Shown here piece by piece: positions 1-10,240 of a stretch of 64,000 nt of DNA (within the stretch, counting starts at the first letter, position 1; each line of letters begins with the position of its first letter). The DNA is from Xenopus tropicalis. Its lineage: Eukaryota > Chordata > Amphibia > Anura > Pipidae. A model generated the notes under the pieces. The model did no database searches, had not been told where the DNA came from, and saw only the letters and a list, made by a program, of their open reading frames with translations. Location: assembly GCF_000004195.4 (NCBI RefSeq), contig NC_030679.2, forward strand, positions 153,743,658 through 153,807,657, in the 5' to 3' direction. The position numbers were made by a program, and so were the translations under genes.

Positions 1-3000
1 CTCCTGGTAATTACAACCAGAGAGGCAAGGAATGCCCAAGGCAGCAGAGACTTGTTTGTAAACATCTATGTTAAAGGGGCACTGAAGCAAGAAGTGGTCC
101 ATCGTTTCCACTTCCCCAGAGCATTCCTCTCGTGGGCAGTCACGGTCATCAGTGCGTCTGTACTTCAGATTCCCATTAACATAGAGCTTCCCGTGGAAGG
201 AGCGCCAGACGACATCCCTGAGCTTCGGGGGAACCCTTGGGGAATTGACTAAAGAGAGCCCTGATCTCAACACCTCGTCTGGACAGTCTTTCAGGGCCAG
301 TGATGCATGAAAGTAGGAACCCAAGACTCTCCTATCGATGTCCCTTCTTGGAGAAGCCCTGATCTCCCCAACAGACACACACCACCGCCTCATCACCTTC
401 AGACTCACGGCAACATAAGGCGGGAGAGGGGCATGAGGAGCACGCACGCTCTTTACCAAGCCGCCTCTCTTCCAACACTCAAGAAAAGGAAGGGCCCAAA
501 CTCTGAAGATCTCCACCCACAAAGGAGGCTTCTCCAACAGGAGGTTGTTATAGTTATACTTAATAAAGGTGTTCACGAAGAACACAACGGGGTTCACCAT
601 ACCGAGACCCCCCTCCTTCCTTTGTAGGTAGGTAATATTCCTTTTGATGAGGTTTGTCTTATTCCCCCATAACAGTTGGAAGAAGAGACCTTTGATCTTA
701 ACGTAGAAAGCTTCTGGCAAAAGGCACACATGGCTGAGATACAAAAAGATTGGAATCAGGTAGGTTTTGATAAGATCCACCCTTTCTCTGAGGGTAAATT
801 TCAACCCTTTCCACCGGTTCACCAGAACAGATGCGGTTTCCAACTTGCCCTCCCAAATTTGCTTGGCATAATCGCCCTGGCCAAATTCGATACCAAGAAT
901 TTTAATTTTGGGCTGGGCCACTGGGAAGACATCCGGAAGATCGAAGGCAGGATCTCCCTTCCCCATCCAGAAAGTTTCACACTTATTCTGATTAATCAAG
1001 GACCCAGAGGCCCTTGAGTAGTCCCTTAGCACCCGTGCCACAGTCTCTGCCTCCTCCCCACTAGACACGACTACTGTGACATCGTCTGCATAAGCGGAGA
1101 CCTTCAGGGCCCTCCCGGGAGACAGAGGAACCCCTGCTAATGCATCGCACTCTATCCGCCTTATGAGGGGATCAATGGCAAATACATAAAGCAAAGGGCT
1201 CAAAGGACAGCCCTGTCGGACCCCAGAAGAAACCCCAAAGCTCTCCCCGGACCAACCATTCACAAGTGGGAAACTCTCGGCCCCTTTATACAAAATCTTT
1301 AGCCAATTAACAAATTTACCCGGAAGACCGTACCTGTCAAGGAGCAACCAGAGATACTCGTGGTTTACCCTATCAAAAGCCTTTGACTGATCCAAAGTCA
1401 GCAGATACTTACCCCACTCGCAGATCCTGCACCGCTCTAGGACCTCCCGGATGCCAAGGACAGCGGAAAAGGTGCTGCGGCCCTTCACTGTGCAGTGCTG
1501 AGAGGGGGAAAGAAGCCTTTCTGCAAAAGGAAAAAGGCGGTTGAACATGACCTTTGCCAGAATCTTTCGGTCTGTATTGAGAAGAGCGATGGGGCGCCAG
1601 TTCTCAACCTTAGACTGGTCCAAACCCTTGGAGAGGAGAATAAGAGCTGAGTGTCTCATAGAGGGAGGGAGTAGGCCCTCTTCCAGGGTGCTATTGAATA
1701 CCTCTGTGAGACGAGGGGCCAGGACATCAACAAACTGTTTATAAAATTCGGCTGTTAAACCGTCAGGCCCTGGAGATTTTTTGAGGCCTAAGCCTTCAAT
1801 TGCCTTCCTGACCTCCTCAACTCCAATCTCACACTCCAATTCATCAAAAGAAATATTCTCATCTTGCAGAATAGGGGTCTCTTCCAGAAAGGAAGACATA
1901 CTGGCCCGGGAGAGCCCCTGCCCCTTCAGGAGTTCAGCATAGTAGTTCTTAACAACTCTGAGAATACCAGGGACCGAAGTCTCTAGTACCCCAGCCTCGT
2001 TTTGCAAGCCGTGTATGGACTTGCGGGAAAACACTTCCCGGCAGTTTTGGTAAGGGTCGGGCGAGTGGTGCTTCCCGTAGTCCCTCTCCAAAACCAGGGA
2101 AGAGTACCTGTCATACTGATACTCCTTCATGAGGGCACGGACCCTGGCAACTTCCCCACCTTGGGCCCCATCAGACACCAGTCTGTCTAACTTTCTCCTG
2201 AGAGATTGGTAGGCACGATCTTTATCAATTTGTATCTTGTTTGCTAGGCCTCGAAAGAGTCCTGCTGCCCTCTTTTTGACCATCTCCCACCACTCCGCCT
2301 TAGTGTTGCACAGATCTAATAAGGATTCCTGAGCCTGAAAGAACTCCCTGAAGGACTGATTTACACACTCCTCCCCCAGGAGGGCCGAATTCAGGCGCCA
2401 AAGACCCCTTCCCCTCTGAGGGGACTCTGAAACATTCAAGGACACACTCACCATACAGTGATCGGAGAACTCCACGGCTGTCACCTCAGGAGGAGACACT
2501 ATGAAGTCCTGTTTAACAAAAAACCTGTCTATCCTACTTCTACATGTTCCTCTATAAAAAGTGAAACCCGTGCGGTCAGGGAAGTGGCGAATGTGCACAT
2601 CCTCTAGGCCGGCCTGACTAACTATGCTATTCAGGTAAATGCTATCATAGCCCAGCCGACCTGCGGCACCTCCCCTATCCATAGGCCTAGTCACGGTGTT
2701 AAAGTCACCGCCAAAAATTATCGGCCGGGCTGTAAAAAGAAAGGGCTTAATCCTGCTAAACAGGTCCCTCCTCGCCTTTAGGGTCTGAGGACCGTACACA
2801 TTAATAAGGCGAAGATTCTGCCCATTCAGCAGGACGTCTAAGACCATACATCTGCCCATCTCTACCTCAATCACCCGTTTGACTGTTACCTTACTGGTCT
2901 TAAAAAGGACCGCCACTCCGCTGTACATCTCGGCCGCAAGAGACCAGTAAGAAGGACCGTGCACCCATTCCTTCTTGGCCCTATGGAGCACCTGAAGATT

Positions 3001-3138
3001 GCATAACCTGGTCTCTTGCAAAAATAAAATGTCTGCCTCAACTCGGGAGAGAAAAAAAAAGGCCGTGTCTCTTGCGCCTACAGACTTAACGCTCGCGACA
3101 TTAATGGTCACGACGCGTATCGGAGGGGGAACAGCCAT
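1..3138 (-). CDS. L1-Tx1 ORF2: endonuclease-reverse transcriptase (C-terminus cut by window edge)
   Basis: Starting at the ATG at 3138 (MAVPPPIRVVTINVAS...), I read all 1046 codons to the window edge without a stop. The N-terminus is an APE-type endonuclease: LQETRL with E42, GGDFN with D145 and N147, and SDH with D226/H227. The reverse transcriptase has motif A LDQSKAFDRV (D583), GVRQGCPLSP, and the catalytic AYADD box (D685/D686). Near the edge is the Cys/His cluster typical of L1 ORF2 C-termini (C1001, C1006, H1015, C1020). The enzyme nicks target DNA and copies the element RNA at the nick. The start lies 11 bases after the ORF1 stop in another frame, suggesting reinitiation or another downstream translation mechanism. 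Every catalytic residue I looked for is present. Confidence 0.93.
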   Translation of the reverse strand, partial: MAVPPPIRVVTINVASVKSVGARDTAFFFLSRVEADILFLQETRLCNLQVLHRAKKEWVHGPSYWSLAAEMYSGVAVLFKTSKVTVKRVIEVEMGRCMVLDVLLNGQNLRLINVYGPQTLKARRDLFSRIKPFLFTARPIIFGGDFNTVTRPMDRGGAAGRLGYDSIYLNSIVSQAGLEDVHIRHFPDRTGFTFYRGTCRSRIDRFFVKQDFIVSPPEVTAVEFSDHCMVSVSLNVSESPQRGRGLWRLNSALLGEECVNQSFREFFQAQESLLDLCNTKAEWWEMVKKRAAGLFRGLANKIQIDKDRAYQSLRRKLDRLVSDGAQGGEVARVRALMKEYQYDRYSSLVLERDYGKHHSPDPYQNCREVFSRKSIHGLQNEAGVLETSVPGILRVVKNYYAELLKGQGLSRASMSSFLEETPILQDENISFDELECEIGVEEVRKAIEGLGLKKSPGPDGLTAEFYKQFVDVLAPRLTEVFNSTLEEGLLPPSMRHSALILLSKGLDQSKVENWRPIALLNTDRKILAKVMFNRLFPFAERLLSPSQHCTVKGRSTFSAVLGIREVLERCRICEWGKYLLTLDQSKAFDRVNHEYLWLLLDRYGLPGKFVNWLKILYKGAESFPLVNGWSGESFGVSSGVRQGCPLSPLLYVFAIDPLIRRIECDALAGVPLSPGRALKVSAYADDVTVVVSSGEEAETVARVLRDYSRASGSLINQNKCETFWMGKGDPAFDLPDVFPVAQPKIKILGIEFGQGDYAKQIWEGKLETASVLVNRWKGLKFTLRERVDLIKTYLIPIFLYLSHVCLLPEAFYVKIKGLFFQLLWGNKTNLIKRNITYLQRKEGGLGMVNPVVFFVNTFIKYNYNNLLLEKPPLWVEIFRVWALPFLECWKRGGLVKSVRAPHAPLPPYVAVSLKVMRRWCVSVGEIRASPRRDIDRRVLGSYFHASLALKDCPDEVLRSGLSLVNSPRVPPKLRDVVWRSFHGKLYVNGNLKYRRTDDRDCPREECSGEVETMDHFLLQCPFNIDVYKQVSAALGIPCLSGCNYQE

Positions 3139-3149
3139 TTACAGGGTGA

Positions 3150-6100
3150 TTAAGATGAGGAGGTTTCCACCCTCCTTTTTACCTTCCTATCATCGTCAGA
3201 GCATTCCCTCTTTGCAGAGAGACCAGATGGAAGCTTTTCAGCTTCAGCCGGACTTATGTCCTCAAATTCCGAAGAGGAAGAGTTGGCATTATCAGACCGT
3301 GCCAGCTCCCTGTTTAGCTCCTCCTCCTCCTCCAACTCTGCCCTCTCCCCCCAAGATAAAGGAGCAAATCTATTTACGGATAAAGGAAAGGGATCAGCCC
3401 CCTCCTTTGCATGGGCACCTTCTGCCCTTTCCTCTTTCTTCCTGTGATTCCCCCCACTCGAGTTGGTAGCCTTTTGTTTGGCCAAGGTGGCTTTCTGGGG
3501 TTCGCCTACTTTAACCCAATCCCCCAATGTGTTGTTAGCCACACTAGGCCGCTCAGAAGGGGGGGTCTCCTGAACTACCCTTTGGGACATTAGTGACCGT
3601 CCACTAGGTTGTCCTCTCCCCCTTCCCCGTGTTGCCCTAACGGATGTGAAGGACTGCGGGGCCTGGGAAGACTGCAGGGCCCGGGAAGACTGTGGGGCCT
3701 GGGAAGACTGTGGGGCCCGGGAAGACTGTGGGGCCCGGGAAGACTGTGGGGCCCGGGAAGACTGTGGGGCCCGGGAAGGCTGGGGGCCCTGGGGAGGCTG
3801 GGGGCCCTGGAAAGGCTGAGATGAATTATGGGGGATGAACGGGGGGTCAGGATCAGGCACAGGCTGAGTTTCCCCAACCACCTGACCCTGTGTGGCCTCA
3901 GACTCCAGCACCCCCATTTCCTTGCGGTATTCCTCATCAATGCTTTGCCACGACATAGGACAGGAACCATACGCATGGCCGAGCTCTCCGCACAAGTTGC
4001 ACCGGATACTTTTGGGACAGTGCTTTGCCACATGACCTACGCCAAGGCACATGGCGCATTTCAGTACATCGCAACTAATACTGAAATGCCTGGTGGAGCC
4101 GCACTTCCAACATTCCCTGGGCTGCCCGGGATAAAAGCAGCAGACTAAATCCCGGCCAATGTATGCGGAGCTGGGGATGTGCTGGGTGACATTGCCTACA
4201 GTGCGTAGGCGCACCTTAGCCTGCCAGCCCCCCGTCCATATCCCCCTGTACCCAAAGTCCCTCTCCAGCTCCCCTATCACATCCCCATACCTTCTCAGCC
4301 AGATCTTAAGGTCTGCGGGGGGGATGGACTCGTTCTCTATGAGAATGGTGACCTTGCAGACCCCAGGCCTAGACACGGGCACTGCCCGAAACCCCTCCCA
4401 CATCCCTGTGGCATCCCTAAACTTTTCCCAGAACTCGTCCAACTCCTGGGGCCTCATGAAGCTGATGGTATAATCTTTGAAAACTTTGTTATGCACAAAA
4501 CAATAAATATCATTTGCAGTGAAGCCCATATCACAGATCTTATCAATGACAATATTTCCCTCAGGCAAGGGACCCTCCCCCTCCCACTGCAACCGCACCA
4601 CATTCCTGCGCCTCCCCGAGTCTGCGGGGTAGATCCTCCCACGTCGGGGGTAATTCCCCACTGCAGGTTTGTCACCCACACGCGCCCCACTCACTGCCAC
4701 CTTCGCCACATTCACACTGCCAGGCCCTTTAGCCTTGCCACGGACAATATTAGCAAAGCTTTGGCCACTCACTCCCGCCACCTCATTCGCTGCACTCACA
4801 CCCGCCGCTGTGGCATTAACTGCACCAGTTGGGTCATTCACCCCTGCACCCACAGCTCTTGTACCTGCACCCACAGCACTTGTACCTGCACCCACAGCAC
4901 TTGTACCCACACCCACAGCACTCGTACCTGCACCCACAGTTCTTGTACCTGCACCCACAGCTCTTGTACCTGCACCCACAGCTCTTGTACCTGCACCCAC
5001 AGCACTCGTTCCTGCACCCACAGCACTTGTACCCACAGCACTCATACCTGCACCCACAGCACTTGTATCTGCACCCACATTCACCTCTTGCACAACAGCA
5101 TTTGACCCTTGCACAGTTGGACCCGAGCCCCCCAACACTTTCCCCCCAGACACATTTACACCCACAGAATTCACATTCCCAGTGCACTCACCAGCCTCAG
5201 GCAGTCGCTCACCGATCCCCTCACTGCAGTCACGCCCACGCACACTTGCACCATTGGAAATGGCAGCAGTTGGAATTGCTGAACTACAAGAGTCCGCTGC
5301 AGAGTCTTTTGCAGCCGCCTTCTTCCTGCCAGATTTAGGAGCAGGCTTGGTCTCCTTCTTCTTGTTTCCCTTTCGCTGTTCCTCCTGCTGCTCAGCGACT
5401 GCAGCTTTGCCTTCATGGTTCCGCTCCGAGTTGTTCCCATCACAACTGGCTTTTTCCTGGTCTGGGAGAGACACAGTAGTGGATGTAATGGCCTCTGGCT
5501 GCTGTGAGATGTCACCCTCAGGGCCCGCTTGTTGTTCTGCACCGATGTTTGCAGCAGTGTGGCAAACTGACTCCCTTTCAGCCATTTTCTGCGCCGGCTG
5601 CCCTGCATTCCTCCCAGATGGCAGATTCTCACTTTTCCCTGCTGCAGCCACATTGGCATTTGCTTTTTGTGCCCAACTGGCCAACGCAGCAGGGGCTGAC
5701 TGCACCCCAACATCCTCAGCTGACTGAGGGGCAGCCTGGGAGACACCCATAGACATAGGCTGATTTTGGGGTGAGGGCAGGACAGGGAAATCAGATTCTG
5801 TGTAGACAAAGCTACTTACTTCCAGCTGCTGTTTCTTTTCCTTTGCTTTCACCTTTTCCTTGGGGTCAATATCATCAATTTCTTCCAAAGAAAAGACCAT
5901 TTTTTGCGGCCTCAGGGAGCAAGGAGACTCCGCCTGCCTGATCTCCCTTAGGAGGCCCGGTGTACCTGAGGGGGTACCAGTGGGGGTACCAGTAGGAGTG
6001 CCAGTGGGTGTTCCTTGGCACTTTGGAGCTGGCCGGTTTGGCTGGAGGGCCCCAGAGCTTTCAGGCTCCTCATCGCTGGACACCTCAGTAATGGCTCTGC

Positions 6101-6611
6101 TTCTCAGCGATGCCCTGTATTTTTCCTCCTGGCGCCTCTGCTCCATCTCCCGGAACCGCTCGGCATTATCAAACGATTCCTTTACCGCACCGATTCCCTT
6201 GCCAAGGAAGTCCAGCTCCCGCTCCAGAGTGCGCTGCTTGTCACACAGGGCAGCAATCTCTACCTTCTTGCGGGGCCGGGCCAGGCTGTAGGCCTTAGCG
6301 CACTCATACCTCTTGGTCTTTATTAGAGATTTCAGAGCCGCAAGCTCAGCCCTTTTCTCCTTAAACTTCTGAATTCCCTTGGCCAGATTTTCCTGGAATC
6401 CCGGTTCATGCGGCAGCATATCAGGGTTAAACCCCGCAACTTGCACTGGGGACTCCGCTTGGGGCCCCTCAGAAACTCCTCCTTCTGCAGAAGCACCCCG
6501 AGGCCTAGGTGACTCAGATGAGGCCTGGGGCTTTCCTGGATCAGCATCCTTGGGCGCACCACACCCTCCAGGGCTACAATTGCTCATGATTGAGCTCAAC
6601 GAGCACCACAC
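3150..6611 (-). CDS. L1-Tx1 ORF1: gag-like RNA-binding protein with zinc knuckles
   Basis: This is an uninterrupted frame of 1153 codons. A second Met at residue 9 (6587) is an equally good start. Residues about 60-150 are charged and probably coiled coil. Residues about 507-590 are a tandem AVGAGTS-like repeat and residues about 927-987 an APQSSR repeat, both low complexity. Between them lies a gag-like fold containing IWTGGW and FYPGQPRECWKCG, followed by three CCHC knuckles at residues about 834-884. That arrangement resembles other Tx1-clade ORF1 proteins and, from memory, the vertebrate protein ZCCHC3. The protein should bind element RNA and form the retrotransposition particle. Unit number in the two internal repeats probably varies between copies. 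Confidence 0.92.
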   Translation of the reverse strand: MWCSLSSIMSNCSPGGCGAPKDADPGKPQASSESPRPRGASAEGGVSEGPQAESPVQVAGFNPDMLPHEPGFQENLAKGIQKFKEKRAELAALKSLIKTKRYECAKAYSLARPRKKVEIAALCDKQRTLERELDFLGKGIGAVKESFDNAERFREMEQRRQEEKYRASLRSRAITEVSSDEEPESSGALQPNRPAPKCQGTPTGTPTGTPTGTPSGTPGLLREIRQAESPCSLRPQKMVFSLEEIDDIDPKEKVKAKEKKQQLEVSSFVYTESDFPVLPSPQNQPMSMGVSQAAPQSAEDVGVQSAPAALASWAQKANANVAAAGKSENLPSGRNAGQPAQKMAERESVCHTAANIGAEQQAGPEGDISQQPEAITSTTVSLPDQEKASCDGNNSERNHEGKAAVAEQQEEQRKGNKKKETKPAPKSGRKKAAAKDSAADSCSSAIPTAAISNGASVRGRDCSEGIGERLPEAGECTGNVNSVGVNVSGGKVLGGSGPTVQGSNAVVQEVNVGADTSAVGAGMSAVGTSAVGAGTSAVGAGTRAVGAGTRAVGAGTRTVGAGTSAVGVGTSAVGAGTSAVGAGTRAVGAGVNDPTGAVNATAAGVSAANEVAGVSGQSFANIVRGKAKGPGSVNVAKVAVSGARVGDKPAVGNYPRRGRIYPADSGRRRNVVRLQWEGEGPLPEGNIVIDKICDMGFTANDIYCFVHNKVFKDYTISFMRPQELDEFWEKFRDATGMWEGFRAVPVSRPGVCKVTILIENESIPPADLKIWLRRYGDVIGELERDFGYRGIWTGGWQAKVRLRTVGNVTQHIPSSAYIGRDLVCCFYPGQPRECWKCGSTRHFSISCDVLKCAMCLGVGHVAKHCPKSIRCNLCGELGHAYGSCPMSWQSIDEEYRKEMGVLESEATQGQVVGETQPVPDPDPPFIPHNSSQPFQGPQPPQGPQPSRAPQSSRAPQSSRAPQSSRAPQSSQAPQSSRALQSSQAPQSFTSVRATRGRGRGQPSGRSLMSQRVVQETPPSERPSVANNTLGDWVKVGEPQKATLAKQKATNSSGGNHRKKEERAEGAHAKEGADPFPLSVNRFAPLSWGERAELEEEEELNRELARSDNANSSSSEFEDISPAEAEKLPSGLSAKRECSDDDRKVKRRVETSSS

Positions 6612-6650
6612 AACCTGCGATCAGCACCCAGCAGCACACACGGTCAGGTG

Positions 6651-9600
6651 AGCACTAGTGGGCGGTTCCTGCTGAATTGTGCTTAGTACAGGGGAATCCC
6701 TATGTGCCATAGTTTTATGGTATCTCTCTGTACAGGCTATGGGCAAACTTAGGGGGCTGTTCCTGCTGAATTGTGCTTAGTACAGGGGAATCCCTATGCT
6801 GCCATAGTTTTATGGTATCTCTCTGTATAGGCTATGGGCATACTTAGAGGCTGTTCCTGCTGAATTGTGCTTAGTACAGGGGAATCCCTATGTGCCATAG
6901 TTTTATGGTATCTCTCTGTACAGGCTATGGGCAAACTTAGGGGGCTGTTCCTGCTGAATTGTGCTTAGTACAGGGGAATCCCTATGTGCCATAGTTTTAT
7001 GGGATCTCTCTGTACAGGCTATGAGAAAACTTAGGGGGCTGTTCCTGCTGAATTGTGCTTAGTACAGGGGAATCCCTATGTGCCATAGTTTTATGGGATC
7101 TCTCTGTACAGGCTATGAGCAAACTTAGGGGGCTGTTCCTGCTGAATTGTGCTTAGTACAGGGGAATCCCTATGTGCCATAGTTTTATGGTATCTTTCTG
7201 TACAGGCTATGAGCAACTTAGGGGGCTGTTCCTGCTGAATTGTGCTTAGTACAGGGGAATCCCTATGTGCCATAGTTTTATGGTATCTCTCTGTACAGGC
7301 TATGAGCAAACTTAGGGGGCTGTTCCTGCTGAATTGTGCTTAGTACAGGGGAATCCCTATGCTGCCATAGTTTTATGGTATCTCTCTGTACAGGCTATGG
7401 GCATACTTAGAGGCTGTTCCTGCTGAATTGTGCTTAGTACAGGGGAATCCCTATGTGCCATAGTTTTATGGTATCTCTCTGTACAGGCTATGAGCAAACT
7501 TAGGGGGCTGTTCCTGCTGAATTGTGCTTAGTACAGGGGAATCCCTATGTGCCATAGTTTTATGGGATCTCTCTGTACAGGCTATGAGAAAACTTAGGGG
7601 GCTGTTCCTGCTGAATTGTGCTTAGTACAGGGGAATCCCTATGTGCCATAGTTTTATGGGATCTCTCTGTACAGGCTATGAGCAAACTTAGGGGGCTGTT
7701 CCTGCTGAATTGTGCTTAGTACAGGGGAATCCCTATGTGCCATAGTTTTATGGTATATCTCTGTACAGGCTATGAGCAAACTTAGGGGGCTGTTCCTGCT
7801 GAATTGTGCTTAGTACAGGGGAATCCCTATGTGCCATAGTTTTATGGTATCTCTCTGTACAGGCTATGGGCAAACTTAGGGGGCTGTTCCTGCTGAATTG
7901 TGCTTAGTACAGGGGAATCCCTATGTGCCATAGTTTTATGGTATCTCTCTGTACAGGCTATGAGCAAACTTAGGGGGCTGTTCCTTCTGAATTGTGCTTA
8001 GTACAGGGGGGTCCCTATGTGCCATAGTTCTATGGTATCTCTCTGTACAGGCTATGGGCAAACTTAGGGGGCTGTTCCTGCTGAATTGTGCTTAGTACAG
8101 GGGAATCCCTATGTGCCATAGTTTTATGGTATCTCTCTGTACAGGCTATGGGCAAACTTAGGGGGCTGTTCCTGCTGAATTGTGCTTAGTACAGGGGAAT
8201 CCCTATGTGCCATATTTTTATGGGATCTCTCTGTACAGGCTATGAGCAAACTTAGGGGGCTGTTCCTGCTGAATTGTGCTTAGTACAGGGGAATCCCTAT
8301 GTGCCATAGTTTTATGGTATCTCTCTGTACAGGCTATGGGCAAACTTAGGGGGCTGTTCCTGCTGAATTGTGCTTAGTACAGGGGAATCCCTATGTGCCA
8401 TAGTTTTATGGTATCTCTCTGTACAGGCTATGGGCAAACTTAGGGGGCTGTTCCTGCTGAATTGTGCTTAGTACAGGGGAATCCCTATGTGCCATATTTT
8501 TATGGTATCTCTCTGTACAGGCTATGAGCAAACTTAGGGGGCTGTTCCTGCTGAATTGTGCTTAGTACAGGGGAATCCCTATGTGCCATAGTTTTATGGT
8601 ATCTCTCTGTACAGGCTATGGGCAAACTTAGGGGGCTGTTCCTGCTGAATTGTGCTTAGTACAGGGGAATCCCTATATGCCATATTTTTATGGGATCTCT
8701 CTGTACAGGCTATGAGCAAACTTAGGGGGCTGTTCCTGCTGAATTGTGCTTAGTACAGGGGAATCCCTATGTGCTATAGTTTTATGGGATCTCTCTGTAC
8801 AGGCTATGAGCAAACTTAGGGGGCTGTTCCTGCTGAATTGTGCTTAGTACAGGGGAATCCCTATGTGCTATAGTTTTATGGTATCTCTCTGTACAGGCTA
8901 TGAGCAAACTTAGGGGGCTGTTCCTGCTGAATTGTGCTTAGTACAGGGGAATCCCTATGTGCCATAGTTTTATGGTATCTCTCTGCACAGGCTATGAGCA
9001 AACTTAGGGGCTGTTCCTTCTGAATTGTGCTTAGTACAGGGGGGTCCCTATGTGCCATAGTTTTATGGTATCTCTCTGTACAGGCTATGGGCAAACTTAG
9101 GGGGCTGTTCCTGCTGAATTGTGCTTAGTACAGGGGAATCCCTATGTGCCATAGTTATATGGTATCTCTCTGTACAGGCTATGAGCAAACTTAGGGGGCT
9201 GTTCCTGCTGAATTGTGCTTAGTACAGGGGAATCCCTATGTGCCATATTTTTATGGGATCTCTCTGTACAGGCTATGAGCAAACTTAGGGGGCTGTTCCT
9301 GCTGAATTGTGCTTAGTACAGGGGAATCCCTATGCTGCCATAGTTTTATGGTATCTCTCTGTACAGGCTATGGGCATACTTAGAGGCTGTTCCTGCTGAA
9401 TTGTGCTTAGTACAGGGGAATCCCTATGTGCCATAGTTTTATGGTATCTCTCTGTACAGGCTATGAGCAAACTTAGGGGGCTGTTCCTGCTGAATTGTGC
9501 TTAGTACAGGGGAATCCCTATGTGCCATAGTTTTATGGGATCTCTCTGTACAGGCTATGAGAAAACTTAGGGGGCTGTTCCTGCTGAATTGTGCTTAGTA

Positions 9601-10240
9601 CAGGGGAATCCCTATGTGCCATAGTTTTATGGGATCTCTCTGTACAGGCTATGAGAAAACTTAGGGGGCTGTTCCTGCTGAATTGTGCTTAGTACAGGGG
9701 AATCCCTATGTGCCATAGTTTTATGGTATCTCTCTGTACAGGCTATGAGAAAACTTAGGGGGCTGTTCCTGCTGAATTGTGCTTAGTACAGGGGAATCCC
9801 TATGTGCCATAGTTTTATGGTATCTCTCTGTACAGGCTATGGGCAAACTTAGGGGGCTGTTCCTGCTGAATTGTGCTTAGTACAGGGGAATCCCTATGTG
9901 CCATAGTTTTATGGTATCTCTCTGTACAGGCTATGAGCAAACTTAGGGGGCTGTTCCTGCTGAATTGTGCTTAGTACAGGGGAATCCCTATGTGCCATAG
10001 TTTTATGGTATCTCTCTGTACAGGCTATGAGCAAACTTAGGGGGCTGTTCCTGCTGAATTGTGATTAGTACAGGGGAATCCCTATGTGCCATAGTTATAT
10101 GGTATCTCTCTGTACAGGCTATGAGCAAACTTAGGGGGCTGTTCCTGCTGAATTGTGCTTAGTACAGGGGAATCCCTATGTGCCATAGTTTTATAGTATC
10201 TCTCTGTACAGGCTATGGGCAAACTTAGGGGGCTGTTCCT
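6651..10240. repeat. 94-bp satellite array, about 38 copies
   Basis: Successive TTCCTGCTGAATTG motifs start at 6666, 6760 and 6854, giving a 94-bp period that continues to about 10240. Copies are very similar. A variant unit with CTATGCTGCCATAG and GGGCATACTTAGAGGC recurs near 6795, 7358 and 9330, followed each time by a similar order of variants, so blocks of units have been copied together. The first unit abuts the 5' end of the L1-Tx1 element. Short open frames here are accidental. No function is evident. Confidence 0.95.

Larger units (their letters stand above)
1..6650 (-). mobile_element. L1-Tx1 clade non-LTR retrotransposon, 3' end outside the window
   Basis: Two open frames lie head to tail on the minus strand: an ORF1 with CCHC zinc knuckles, then an ORF2 with apurinic endonuclease and reverse transcriptase motifs, separated by 11 bases. 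This is the layout of autonomous L1/Tx1 LINEs of amphibians. Neither frame carries a stop or frameshift in the visible part, so the copy looks young. Only about 40 bases separate the ORF1 start from the 94-bp satellite at 6651, so the 5' leader is either very short or includes satellite units. The 3' UTR, tail and target-site duplication are outside the window. Confidence 0.93.

Noticed and set aside
4669..5727. A 352-codon plus-strand frame opposite L1 ORF1
   Set aside because: It is the complement of the AVGAGTS repeat region of ORF1 and lacks any recognisable motif.
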